Positions 1-7,205 of a stretch of 12,809 nt of DNA are shown piece by piece (position 1 is the stretch's first letter; the number at the start of each line of letters is the position of its first letter). The notes under the pieces were generated by a model. It ran no database searches. It saw nothing but the letters and a program-made list of their open reading frames with translations, and was not told the origin of the DNA. The DNA comes from Planctomycetota bacterium (GTDB lineage Bacteria; Planctomycetota; B15-G4; JADJEK01): assembly GCA_016795255.1 (NCBI GenBank), contig JAEUIB010000442.1, positions 1-12,809 on the forward strand, written 5' to 3'. Position numbers and translations under genes: made by a program.

Positions 1-658
1 ACGTGAACGCGCGCGTCCACTTGCGACCGTCCTTCAGCTCGAAATCGATGTGGCACAGGAAGTCGTGCGAGACCGCGTCGAACCGCGCCTGGCGCCACAC
101 GTACGTGAAGCGCGGCACGCGCGTGCCGTCGTGCAGCGTCGTCGCGGCGATCGGACGACGATCCGTCGACTCGCTGAGCGCATCGGTGCCGCCGAACGCG
201 TCGAGCACGAACACGCCACCCGGCCGCAGCGATCGCCACGCGGCGCGGAAATACGCGAGCAGGTCCGCGCGGCGCTTGAACACCCAGTACGAGAAGTTCA
301 GCGCGGCGACACATTCGACGTGCGGGCTGGTGACCTCGAGCACGTTCGCGTGCAGCAGGCGCACGCGCGACCGGGTCGCCGCGTCGAGCGCACGCACGTT
401 GCGCCGAGCCGCTTGCTCGAGCACGTGCGGATCGAGGTCGACGCCGAGCGCGAGGTGCGACGCATCACGCGCCGCGAACCCGCACGCGATCGCGGCCGTC
501 GCGCAGAAGTCTTCGCGCAGGATCCGCAGCGGCTTGCCGTTGGCCTTGCGGTAGACGCGTTCGCAGAAGTCGAGGTCGGCGTCGACGCACTGCACCGAGG
601 CTTCGTACAGGGAGTACTTGTCGAGTCGCGTTCGCGACTCTCGCTTCCGCTCAGTCAT
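1..658 (-). CDS. Class I SAM-dependent methyltransferase, C-terminus cut by window edge
   Basis: The frame is open from an ATG at 656-658 to the left edge, giving 219 residues without a stop. A GGAG ribosome site lies five bases upstream (664-667 on the complement). Near the N-terminus is DKYSLYEASVQ, then LREDFC-A-TA at about residues 47-54, which fills the glycine-rich motif I position, and GVDLDP at 72-77 as the acidic end of strand beta 2. Later come ALNFSYWVFK (119-128) and LRPGGVFVLD (144-153), a typical post-I/motif III arrangement. These match a family of stand-alone class I methyltransferases seen in Planctomycetota, Acidobacteriota and myxobacteria. The substrate is unknown. It lies downstream of the Ser/Thr kinase, separated by about 270 non-coding bases that hold a palindromic element, so it is probably not part of the kinase transcript. 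The methyltransferase call is firm; the substrate class is not guessed. Confidence 0.85.
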   Translation of the reverse strand, partial: MTERKRESRTRLDKYSLYEASVQCVDADLDFCERVYRKANGKPLRILREDFCATAAIACGFAARDASHLALGVDLDPHVLEQAARRNVRALDAATRSRVRLLHANVLEVTSPHVECVAALNFSYWVFKRRADLLAYFRAAWRSLRPGGVFVLDAFGGTDALSESTDRRPIAATTLHDGTRVPRFTYVWRQARFDAVSHDFLCHIDFELKDGRKWTRAFT

Positions 659-695
659 CTCCGCTCCGCATTCCACGGCCCATGAGGTTCGCCAA

Positions 696-882
696 ATCGA
701 AGTTCACGATTCTGTGATGCCGCGAGGCCGAGCGAGAAGCGCGCAGGCGAGGCGAACCGGCGATGCGACTCCATGGAACGAGTCGGGGAGCCTCTCCGGT
801 CGCGGAGCGACCGGAGCCTGCAGACACGAAGCCTGCGCGGTTCGCAGCCGGCTGCAGCCATGACAGAATCGTGAACTTCGAT
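696..882. repeat. 187-bp palindromic intergenic element with 20-bp perfect terminal inverted repeats
   Basis: The ends 696-715 and 863-882 are exact reverse complements over 20 bases (ATCGAAGTTC... against ...GAACTTCGAT). Inside, CGCGCAGGC at 740-748 pairs with 831-839, with nearly the same spacing from the ends on both sides (24 and 23 bases). Further in are a 6-bp stem (766-771 with 780-785), a perfect 10-bp stem with a three-base loop (794-803 with 807-816) and a 12-bp palindrome (844-855). The single strand could therefore fold into one long branched hairpin. No open frame here looks like a protein, and no transposase is nearby. No clear target-site duplication flanks the ends. It may be a miniature inverted-repeat element or an extragenic palindrome. 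It shares ordered blocks with 7206-7353. Confidence 0.75.
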
Positions 883-905
883 GCAGGGCGGAGGAACGTA
901 GCGAC

Positions 906-923
906 CTCGCGGCGAACCGCGAG
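906..923 (-). terminator. Stem-loop just after the kinase stop codon
   Basis: CTCGCGG (906-912) and CCGCGAG (917-923) form a perfect 7-bp GC-rich stem around a four-base loop, which reads UUCG in minus-strand RNA. It begins seven bases past the kinase stop. There is no run of T after it, so it may be a weak terminator or a 3'-end stabilising hairpin. Confidence 0.45.
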
Positions 924-930
924 CGGAACT

Positions 931-2208
931 TCAGGCGCGCGCTTGGACTTCCACCAGGCGCAACACGACCGTGCCGGACGCGGAGCGCACCGGGACGACG
1001 GGCAAGCACTTCGACGCGCCCTCGATCGAGAGCACCCCCTGCATCCATCGGTCTTCGTACGCGGCGGGCGCCCCGAGTTCGACCGGCCGGCGTTCGAGGC
1101 GATCGACCTCGGCGCGCAACCGCACGATCTCGGTCGCGCCAAACACCAGCGTCGCGCCGACGAGCAGCGCGAGACAACTCGCGACGCGGTGCTTCAACAA
1201 CCCGCGCAGCCAACGGCCGACGAGCGTCGGCGGCGTCCAGCCGAGCGGCCGCCCGTCGAGCCACTTCTTCAGGTCGGCCGCCATCGCGTCGACGCTCGGG
1301 TACCGATCGGCCTTCTGCTTCGCGAGCGCTCGTTCGAGGATCCGTTCGAGATCGCCACGCAGCGCCGGATCGAGCGCACACAACCGCCGCGGCTTGGCCT
1401 GCAGCACGACTTGCGCGGCCTCGTGGACCGACGTCGTCCCGACGTCGTACGGCAGCGCTCCGGTCAGCAGTTCGAACAGCACGACACCGAGCGAATAGAG
1501 GTCGCTGCGCTCGTCGACGTCGTCGGGGCGACCGTCGCATTGCTCGGGGCTCATGTACTGGAACGTGCCGAGCACCTGACCGACTTCGGTCTGGAAGCCG
1601 TCGTTTTGCCGCAGCGCGGACCGCGCGACGCCGAAGTCGATCAGCTTCAAGCGGCCGTCGACGCCGACCAGCAGATTGGCCGGCTTCAGATCGCGGTGGA
1701 TGACGCCGTGCCGATGCGCGTACGCGACGGCGTCACAGGCGTCGAGGAACAGCTTCACGCGAGCACGCGCGTCGAGACCATGCAGCACCGCGTAGTCGGT
1801 GATCGCTCGGCCGCCGCGCACCAGCTCCATGACGAAGAACGGGACCGGCCCGAGATCGCCGGCGAGCCCGGTCGGCCGGTGCGTACCGGCCTGATGGACG
1901 CGCGCGATGTGCGGATGATCGAGGTCGGCCAGGACCGCCGCTTCGCGCTCGAAGCGCGCGAGGACGGTCCGCGATGCGAGTCCGGTGCGCAACACCTTCA
2001 GCGCGACGGCGCGGCGCGGCTGCTCTTGCTCGGCCTCGAACACGGTCCCCATGCCGCCGCTCCCGAGCAGACGCACGACGCGGAACCCGCCGATGAAATC
2101 GGGCACCGCGCACGCCGGGAGATCGCCGCCCACGTCCTGGACCTCGGTGAGGTCCACGAACGTCGACTTCGTCGTCCGAATGTCCGCGGTGTGCTTCATG
2201 GTTCCCAC
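931..2208 (-). CDS. Membrane-anchored Hanks-type serine/threonine protein kinase
   Basis: 425 residues from a GTG at 2206-2208; an ATG three codons later (2197-2199) is an equally plausible start. All kinase motifs are present: glycine loop GSGGMGTV (49-56), ATP lysine K71 in ALKVL, helix-C glutamate about E89, catalytic loop HRDLKPANLL (171-180), DFG (191-193) and the P+1/APE region GTFQYMSPEQ (214-223), then DLYSLGVVLFELLTG. The kinase should therefore be active. One hydrophobic segment at about 342-358 predicts an inner-membrane anchor. It is followed by a short coiled stretch (RLRAEVDRLERR) and about 65 outward-facing residues with no recognised sensor domain. This C-terminal part is short compared with kinases that carry PASTA, TPR or WD40 domains. 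It lies 146 bases downstream of the MFS exporter in the same direction; shared transcription is possible but not shown. The target protein cannot be deduced. Confidence 0.95.
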   Translation of the reverse strand: MGTMKHTADIRTTKSTFVDLTEVQDVGGDLPACAVPDFIGGFRVVRLLGSGGMGTVFEAEQEQPRRAVALKVLRTGLASRTVLARFEREAAVLADLDHPHIARVHQAGTHRPTGLAGDLGPVPFFVMELVRGGRAITDYAVLHGLDARARVKLFLDACDAVAYAHRHGVIHRDLKPANLLVGVDGRLKLIDFGVARSALRQNDGFQTEVGQVLGTFQYMSPEQCDGRPDDVDERSDLYSLGVVLFELLTGALPYDVGTTSVHEAAQVVLQAKPRRLCALDPALRGDLERILERALAKQKADRYPSVDAMAADLKKWLDGRPLGWTPPTLVGRWLRGLLKHRVASCLALLVGATLVFGATEIVRLRAEVDRLERRPVELGAPAAYEDRWMQGVLSIEGASKCLPVVPVRSASGTVVLRLVEVQARA

Positions 2209-2354
2209 GCGAGGCCGGGGCGGCCACGCTCGTTCAACGAATCAGCCGATCGCGAGTTTGGTCGCAGCTCGATGGATTTCCGTTCGCCCGATTTCGGGTC
2301 GATTTGGAGTCGCCCTACCCCAGTTCGGCCTCGAACGACCCCAACCCGTGCGGT

Positions 2355-3647
2355 TCAGCGGGGTTTGGACGTCGAGAGGGGCAGGTCGGGCTTCGACCAT
2401 CGCGAACGGTGGGCCAAAACCCAAAGCACCCCAGGAACCAGCAACGACGCGCCAGAAACGACCGCCACCGATCGCGGGTTCCAGCCCCAATCGTCCAGGG
2501 CATGTCCCGTCGCGAGCATGGCGAGGCTGAACGTGACGGTGAACAGCGACAGCTCCGCCGAGAAAACTCGGCCCCGGAAGCGGTCCTCGACCTTCCCCTG
2601 CAACAAGACGGTGCTGAACACCCAGCTCACGCTCGAGCCGAGGTGCCCGAGTCCGAGCAGCACGAACCCGGTCCAGAAACCGCTCGCGCACGCGAACGCG
2701 GTGAAGAACAACGCGGCGACGAAGAAGCCCCATGCGATGACGCGGCGCATCGCGGCGTCGTCGCGCCCGCCGACGAATCGTCCGACGAACGGCCCGACGC
2801 CGGTCCCGATCGCGCGCGCGACGAACAGCAATCCGGTCCACAGGTCGATGCGGTCGTCCGGGGGGAGCACGTCCTTCGCGAACACGTACAGCAGCAACAG
2901 CGTCCCGCCCGACAGTCCGATGCCGGCCTTGACGAGCACCAGCGACAGGACGGCGCGATGGCCGGCCATGTAGCGGAAGCCCTCGAACAGATCGACGAAC
3001 CCCGCGGTCCATCTGCGCCGCGGTCGATCGTCGGTCCGTCGCCCTTGCGGCGGCTCGCGCCGCGCGACGTTCGCGACGCAGAGGGCCGACAGCAGGAAGC
3101 TCGCCGAATCGATCAGGAACGCGGGCGCGAGACCCGCGGTCTCGATGACGACGCCGGCCAACGCGGCGCCGATCGCCAGCATGACCGACCATGTCGCCGC
3201 CGACAGCGCGTTCGCCGTCGCGAGCTGGTCGGGTCGCACGAGGTTCGGGATCAACGCGGTCTTCGCCGGTTCGAACAACGCGGTCAGAGCGACCTGCGCG
3301 GCGATCAGCGCGTAGATGCCCACCACGTCGCCGGGGCCGTCCGCCCACAGGAACATGGGGACGAGCGCGGCACGCAGGATGTCCGACCACAGCAGCACGA
3401 AGCGCCGGTCGACGCGGTCGATCCAGACGCCGGCGAGCGGTGCGATGACGAGGTGCGGCAGCATCCGCAGCATCAGCGACATCGCCTGCTCGGTCCCGGA
3501 GGCGCCGAGCCGATCGAGCAGCCGCATCACGGCGATCTGGTTGAACCAGTCACCGGCTTGGCTGATGAGCTGGCCGTACCAGAGGTAGCGGAACTCGCGG
3601 TTGCCGCGCAGCAACTCGGAGAACTCGCGGAAACCGGACTGCGCCAT
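2355..3647 (-). CDS. MFS exporter of the MFS_3/EntS-like family
   Basis: The gene encodes 430 residues. I chose the ATG at 3645-3647 because the product then opens with MAQSGFREFSELLRGNREFR, the usual cytoplasmic lead-in before helix 1; a longer frame running to 3875 has no membrane-protein character. It is rich in hydrophobic segments consistent with about 11-12 helices. Signature stretches are FRYLWYGQLISQAGDW (19-34), motif A as GVWIDRVDRRFVLLWSD (73-89), the ALFEPAKTALIPNLV segment (123-137) and FRGRVFSAELS (357-367), with a basic cytoplasmic loop at about 196-213. These match proton-driven exporters of the MFS_3 group, which includes the enterobactin exporter EntS and macrolide pumps. 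The substrate is unknown: no siderophore or antibiotic genes are in the window. A promoter candidate lies just upstream. It is divergent from the dehydrogenase. Confidence 0.92.
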   Translation of the reverse strand: MAQSGFREFSELLRGNREFRYLWYGQLISQAGDWFNQIAVMRLLDRLGASGTEQAMSLMLRMLPHLVIAPLAGVWIDRVDRRFVLLWSDILRAALVPMFLWADGPGDVVGIYALIAAQVALTALFEPAKTALIPNLVRPDQLATANALSAATWSVMLAIGAALAGVVIETAGLAPAFLIDSASFLLSALCVANVARREPPQGRRTDDRPRRRWTAGFVDLFEGFRYMAGHRAVLSLVLVKAGIGLSGGTLLLLYVFAKDVLPPDDRIDLWTGLLFVARAIGTGVGPFVGRFVGGRDDAAMRRVIAWGFFVAALFFTAFACASGFWTGFVLLGLGHLGSSVSWVFSTVLLQGKVEDRFRGRVFSAELSLFTVTFSLAMLATGHALDDWGWNPRSVAVVSGASLLVPGVLWVLAHRSRWSKPDLPLSTSKPR

Positions 3648-3680
3648 GGTTGCTCGGGGCGGATGCGAATCGGCGCGGAG

Positions 3681-3709
3681 TCTATATCGGCGCCCGGGAC
3701 TCGTGTCAG
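3681..3709 (-). promoter_or_regulatory. Sigma70-like promoter for the MFS exporter
   Basis: On the minus strand CTGACA (3704-3709) and TATAGA (3681-3686) are separated by exactly 17 bases; each differs from consensus at one or two positions. In this GC-rich intergenic region the TATA stretch stands out. The -10 box ends 33 bases before the start codon at 3647, leaving a short leader. Confidence 0.6.
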
Positions 3710-3865
3710 GCCGAGACGGCGGAACCGCGCGCCGGCGGTCGCGGACGGCGGCTTGAGCCGGGCCTCGGCCGAGCCCCGCCCCACGCCCGAACCCCGTGCC
3801 GGTCCCTGCTCGATCGCAAAGTTGGATTTGGCGGTGGCCGGCCGCTCCGGGTACGACGCCCCGCC

Positions 3866-4651
3866 ATGAACGCACTCCTCACCCACAAGAACGCCTTCGT
3901 CACCGGCGCGACCAGCGGCATCGGTCGCGCCACCGCATTGCGGTTCGTCCGTGAAGGAGCCCGCGTCGCCGCGGTCGGCCGCAACGCGTCCGCGCTGGCC
4001 GAGCTGGTCGAGCTGGCCAAGGCGGCCTCGAAGGACGGACCGGATCGTGTGGTCCCGATCACCGCCGATCTGACGAGCGACGCGGCCCGCGCGGCCGCGG
4101 TCGACCAAGCGCGCCGTGCGTTGGGCGGCATCGACGTGCTGGTCAACGCCGCGGGGATCCTCGAGGGCGGCAGCGTCGAAGCCACCGACCTCGCTCGGTT
4201 CGACCACAGCATGGACGTCAACCTGCGCGTGCCGTTCGATCTGTTGCGCCGGCTGCTGCCCGACCTGATCGAGCGCAAGGGCAACGTCGTCAACGTGTCC
4301 AGCGTGACCGGCACGCGCGCGTTCCCCGGCGTCGTCGCGTACTGCGTCTCGAAGGCCGCGCTCGACCAATTGACGCGCTGCGCGGCGCTCGAGCTCGCGC
4401 CGCGCGGCGTCCGCGTGAACGCGGTCAATCCCGGCGTCGTGCGGACCGGCTTGCACCGCAACGGCGGCATGACCGAAGACGCGTATCAGGCGTTCCTCGA
4501 GCGCAGCAAGGAGACGCATCCCCTCGGGCGCGTCGGGACGCCCGACGAAGTCGCGGCGGCGATCGCGTTCCTCGCGTCCGATCAGGCCGGATGGATCACC
4601 GCGGCGACGCTGCCGATCGATGGCGGCCGCGCGGAGACTTGCGCGCGCTGA
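3866..4651 (+). CDS. Short-chain dehydrogenase/reductase (classical SDR, FabG-like)
   Basis: This is the only plus-strand gene. It encodes 261 residues from the ATG at 3866; the reading frame runs further upstream but that part has no SDR character. The cofactor-binding TGATSGIG is at 13-20, NAAG at 94-97, NVSS with catalytic Ser146, and the YxxxK pair Tyr159/Lys163. NPG (188-190) follows, and the C-terminus has the usual LPIDGGR. Length and motif spacing are those of classical NAD(P)-dependent SDRs. Arg40 at the end of the second strand region hints at NADPH use, but this is weak. The family covers oxoacyl reductases, sugar and alcohol dehydrogenases, so the substrate stays open. It is divergent from the MFS exporter across about 220 bases and convergent with the 157-residue gene. 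Confidence 0.93.
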   Translation: MNALLTHKNAFVTGATSGIGRATALRFVREGARVAAVGRNASALAELVELAKAASKDGPDRVVPITADLTSDAARAAAVDQARRALGGIDVLVNAAGILEGGSVEATDLARFDHSMDVNLRVPFDLLRRLLPDLIERKGNVVNVSSVTGTRAFPGVVAYCVSKAALDQLTRCAALELAPRGVRVNAVNPGVVRTGLHRNGGMTEDAYQAFLERSKETHPLGRVGTPDEVAAAIAFLASDQAGWITAATLPIDGGRAETCAR

Positions 4652-4673
4652 TCCGAAGCCCGCCGCTCGCGTC

Positions 4674-4695
4674 GTGGATCGACGCGGCGATCCAC
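4674..4695. terminator. Stem-loop between two convergent genes
   Basis: GTGGATCG (4674-4681) and CGATCCAC (4688-4695) form a perfect 8-bp stem with a six-base loop, in the 67-base gap between the convergent dehydrogenase and the 157-residue gene. Position suggests a two-way terminator. No T-tract is seen on either side, so this rests on structure and location. Confidence 0.45.
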
Positions 4696-4718
4696 GGCAT
4701 CGTCGACGCGGGATCCGG

Positions 4719-5192
4719 TCAGCCCGAGAACTTCATCGCGTGGATGCGGAGCCCCTTGCTGGTCGCGACGAACGTCAGTTCGTGCATCTCCGCCTCTTGG
4801 CGCTTGGTGACCCAGTAGTCGCGCTTCGCGTCGACCGTCACGGCCGCGCCGAGCTCGCCGTCCTCGATGCAGTCGCCGCCGCACCATTCGCGATCGAGCG
4901 GCGGGCCGTCCTCGTTGACCGCGACGCGCGCCGGCTTGCCGTCCGCGGTCGACAACGTCACGTCGACGCGAGCCGCCGTGTTCGTGATCGTGCAGGAGGA
5001 GCCCTCGGCGGCTGCGCTCTCGATGTAGCCGTCGGCGTGGATCCACGGACCTTCGAGGCGCACCAGGCCGACCTTCGGGTCGCCGATTCCCTTGTGCACG
5101 ACCGGCGCGCCCGGGGTCACCGCCTCCGGATTCGCGAGGCGCGTGCACCCGATGCCGAGCGCGAGGTTCGCAGTGACAGGGCCGTCTCCCAT
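4719..5192 (-). CDS. Stand-alone DipZ/TlpA C-terminal-like beta-sandwich domain protein
   Basis: 157 residues from an ATG with a good GGAG site eight bases upstream (5201-5204 on the complement). I see the pattern of the domain that follows the thioredoxin fold in DipZ-like and TlpA-like proteins (Thioredoxin_10-type). In order: a T-x-x-x-x-LG...R...NPEAV opening (7-24), a W in GPWIHADGYIE (48-58), a strand-rich stretch DGKPARVAVNEDGPP (84-98), a VTVDAKRDYWV stretch (118-128) where the family has a (T/V)...RLY.L element, and an ending GLRIHAMKFSG like the usual G..AYAFTFG. The thioredoxin half is missing: only about 220 non-coding bases lie upstream, and no signal peptide is visible. Where the family usually has a G-x-DV turn, this protein has CGGDC (104-108). 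Homology is inferred from remembered family patterns; a stand-alone hypothetical protein is the fallback. The role is unknown. Confidence 0.6.
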   Translation of the reverse strand: MGDGPVTANLALGIGCTRLANPEAVTPGAPVVHKGIGDPKVGLVRLEGPWIHADGYIESAAAEGSSCTITNTAARVDVTLSTADGKPARVAVNEDGPPLDREWCGGDCIEDGELGAAVTVDAKRDYWVTKRQEAEMHELTFVATSKGLRIHAMKFSG

Positions 5193-5250
5193 GAGTCCAT
5201 CTCCAGGCGTTTCGGAACGGCCGCAGCGCCAGGCGGCGCGAGCGACCCCG

Positions 5251-5286
5251 GTCGGCGTCCTCGCATCGAGAGTGCGTCACGCCGAC
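5251..5286 (-). other. Stem-loop upstream of the 157-residue gene
   Basis: GTCGGCGT (5251-5258) and ACGCCGAC (5279-5286) form a perfect 8-bp stem; the 20-base loop itself holds a 4-bp CGCA/TGCG stem. It lies about 58 bases before the start codon and could be a leader structure. In DNA this GC-rich an 8-bp stem may arise by chance, and it matches no riboswitch class I know. Confidence 0.25.
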
Positions 5287-5388
5287 GAGCGCGACACGTC
5301 TCTCGCGCGATTCCCGCGACCGTCGTGTGGCGCGGGGATCGTAGAGCCCGGGCCTTCCCATCGGCACGCGGCCGAACGGTTCTCGTCG

Positions 5389-5408
5389 AAAAACCGCGGC
5401 GCCGGCGG
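5389..5408 (-). terminator. Possible intrinsic terminator after the HEAT-vWA gene
   Basis: Right after the stop codon at 5411-5413 the minus strand has a short all-GC stem (CCGC at 5405-5408 with GCGG at 5394-5397, seven-base loop) followed directly by five T residues (5389-5393). The stem is short for a terminator, but the T-run is rare in this sequence. Confidence 0.4.
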
Positions 5409-5410
5409 CC

Positions 5411-6904
5411 TCACGGCGTCGTGAAGACCCCGCCGGTCGCCTCCGACAATTCACGCAGGAACGCGCGCGCATCGTCCTTCTCGGCGAGAGCGACGGTCGA
5501 CACGGCGATGCCGCGCGTCCGGTTCATGCGCCCGACGTGATGACGGATGCGCTGGAAGTACTGGAACGCGCCGGTCGACGGCGCGCCGTCCGACAGCACG
5601 ACGATCGTGTCGACGTCGTCGAACCCGTAGGCGACCTGCAAACCGTCGAACAAGTTCGTCTTGCCGCGCGCCTGCTGCCGCGCGAGGAACTTCGTCGCGT
5701 CCTCGACCTTCGCCGGCGATGCGGCGACCAGTTCCTTCGACCACGCGGTCGCGGCGTCGCCGAACACGACGACCGAGAACTTCGCCGTCGGCGGCAGCGC
5801 ACCGACCGCGGCGGCGAACGCGGCCCGCGCGGTGTCGAGCCGCGGCTTGCCGCTGCGGTCGTTCTCGCGCATCGATCCCGACAGGTCCAACACGAATACG
5901 ACGCGGTCGCTCGCGACCGGCAGACCGAAGAACGTCGCGACGGATCGTGGCTCGACCGCCTTCGACGCCTTCTGCGGCAGTTCGAAGCCGGCCCCGTAAT
6001 GGTCCCACCATTCGGTCCACGCCTTCGGGTCGGGCGGGATCTCGAGCCCCGTGAGCTCGGCCAACGCGACGAACGCGGCCGAACGGACCCGTTCGCGCCG
6101 ATGCTCGAGCAATCGCACCAACGGTTCGAGCACCGCCGCCTGCCGCAATCGCCGCGCGTCGCGCAGCGCGGTCGCGAGCCGCACGTCGACCGCCTCGCTG
6201 CCCGCGTGCGCGCGGAGCACGTCCGCCACGTGACGCGCGGCGAGTTCGCGGTCGTTGAACCCCAGCGAATGGAGTGCTTCGGCGGCGACGGCCGCGTCGG
6301 CGTCCGCGACCAGTTCGACGAGGATCGGCACCGCGTCGGCGCGATACGCGCGCGACAGCGCTTCGACCGCTGCGGCACGGAGGATCGGATCCGACCCCTT
6401 CCGTGCGATCGCGTCGAGTCGCGCCTTCGCGCCGGCCGGCTTGACGAAGCCCGCGGCTTCGACCGCCGCCAGCACCACGCCGCCGTCGCGATCATCGAGC
6501 GCCTTCGTGATCGCGTCGCCGGCCGCGGCGTCGCCGCGCTCGCGCAAGATCTCGCACGCCGTCGCGCGGACGACCGCGTCTTTCGACGACAGGCCGTGCT
6601 CGACGACCGCCGCCGTCACCGCCGCGTCCTTCGCGCGCGCGATCGCGGTGAACGCGACGTCGCGGACCCGCGTGCGATCGTCGGTCGCGGCGAGCAGCAG
6701 CACCGACTCGACCGCGGCCGCTCCGGCTTGCTCGATCGCCGCCTTCGCGGCGTCGGCGCGTACGTCGTCGTCGTTCGACTTCAGGTCCTTGCGCAGCGCC
6801 GCCGGCACCTCGCCGCCGCGCGCGAACCCCGACGGGCCGACGCCGAGCGCGAAGCCGATCCCCAACATCGTCCAGATCCCGATCCCACGCGGGTTCACGC
6901 TCAC
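5411..6904 (-). CDS. HEAT-repeat and von Willebrand factor A domain protein, probably exported
   Basis: 497 residues from a GTG (6902-6904) that overlaps the stop of the upstream gene as GTGA. The N-terminus (IGIWTMLGIGFALGVGPSGFA, roughly 8-28) looks like a signal peptide or anchor. Residues about 33-290 are helical repeats with the HEAT pattern, for example DVRADAAKAAIEQAG, VVRATACEILRERGD and RVRSAAFVALAELTG. A linker with WTEWWDHYG (296-304) leads to a vWA domain from about residue 333. Its metal site is complete: DLSGS at 340-344, Thr416 in KTNLFDG and Asp439 in VVLSDG. It should therefore bind a divalent metal and a protein ligand. Proteins of this layout are frequent in Planctomycetota and mostly uncharacterised; an extracytoplasmic scaffold role is an inference. 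Co-translation with the 93-residue gene suggests a shared job. Confidence 0.9.
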   Translation of the reverse strand: MSVNPRGIGIWTMLGIGFALGVGPSGFARGGEVPAALRKDLKSNDDDVRADAAKAAIEQAGAAAVESVLLLAATDDRTRVRDVAFTAIARAKDAAVTAAVVEHGLSSKDAVVRATACEILRERGDAAAGDAITKALDDRDGGVVLAAVEAAGFVKPAGAKARLDAIARKGSDPILRAAAVEALSRAYRADAVPILVELVADADAAVAAEALHSLGFNDRELAARHVADVLRAHAGSEAVDVRLATALRDARRLRQAAVLEPLVRLLEHRRERVRSAAFVALAELTGLEIPPDPKAWTEWWDHYGAGFELPQKASKAVEPRSVATFFGLPVASDRVVFVLDLSGSMRENDRSGKPRLDTARAAFAAAVGALPPTAKFSVVVFGDAATAWSKELVAASPAKVEDATKFLARQQARGKTNLFDGLQVAYGFDDVDTIVVLSDGAPSTGAFQYFQRIRHHVGRMNRTRGIAVSTVALAEKDDARAFLRELSEATGGVFTTP

Positions 6905-7182
6905 GAGGCTGCCTCCTGCTCACCGCGTCGCAGCGGCCGCGAACGCGGCGGACGCGCGACGGTCCGTTCGATCGCGGCAAGGTACCTGCCGACGTCGTCG
7001 AGCAACTCGACCAAGCTCATGCGTGGCGGCGCGACGAAGATCCGCTTCCGGCCGTCCTTCAGTTCGACGTCGACCCGGCGAGCGATCGACTCGTGGAACG
7101 GCTCGAGCACGAACGCGAGCCGAGCGACGACCGGAGATCGCGACAGCGCAAGGATGCGGGCGAGCGGATTACGCGGATCCAT
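6901..7182 (-). CDS. Small hypothetical protein coupled to the HEAT-vWA gene
   Basis: 93 residues from an ATG with a strong GGAG site seven bases upstream (7190-7193 on the complement). The stop overlaps the next start as GTGA. I do not recognise a family. It is soluble-looking: a basic, partly hydrophobic N-terminus (RILALSRSPVVARLAFVLEP), a charged centre with VDVELKDGRKRIFVAPPR (37-54), then an amphipathic stretch SLVELLDDVGRYLAAIERTV (56-75) that could be a protein-contact helix, and a basic proline-rich tail. The start signal and coupling make it likely to be a real gene. It may be an accessory or regulator of the vWA protein, but nothing in the sequence shows how. Confidence 0.7.
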   Translation of the reverse strand: MDPRNPLARILALSRSPVVARLAFVLEPFHESIARRVDVELKDGRKRIFVAPPRMSLVELLDDVGRYLAAIERTVARPPRSRPLRRGEQEAAS

Positions 7183-7205
7183 GGCGGAGCTCCAGGCTGG
7201 GACCC

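Noticed and set aside
655..861. Minus-strand open frame of 68 codons across the first palindromic element
   Set aside because: It ends inside the methyltransferase start region, is very arginine-rich, and is explained by GC-rich palindromic DNA that rarely gives stop codons.
2287..2298. CCCGA-TT-TCGGG inverted repeat between exporter and kinase
   Set aside because: The five-base arms with a two-base loop are too tight for a stable hairpin and no T-run follows.
763..2973. Plus-strand frame of 736 codons
   Set aside because: It lies antisense to the kinase and most of the exporter and has the arginine-rich composition of a shadow frame; the minus-strand products have complete family motifs.
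3764..3773. 10-bp palindrome CTCGGCCGAG in the divergent region
   Set aside because: It could be an operator, but one short GC palindrome is expected by chance here and no regulator gene is adjacent.
37..7075. Similar peptides ELKDGRK in the methyltransferase and in the 93-residue protein
   Set aside because: The match is seven residues with little similarity around it, so it is probably a chance resemblance and not a shared domain.
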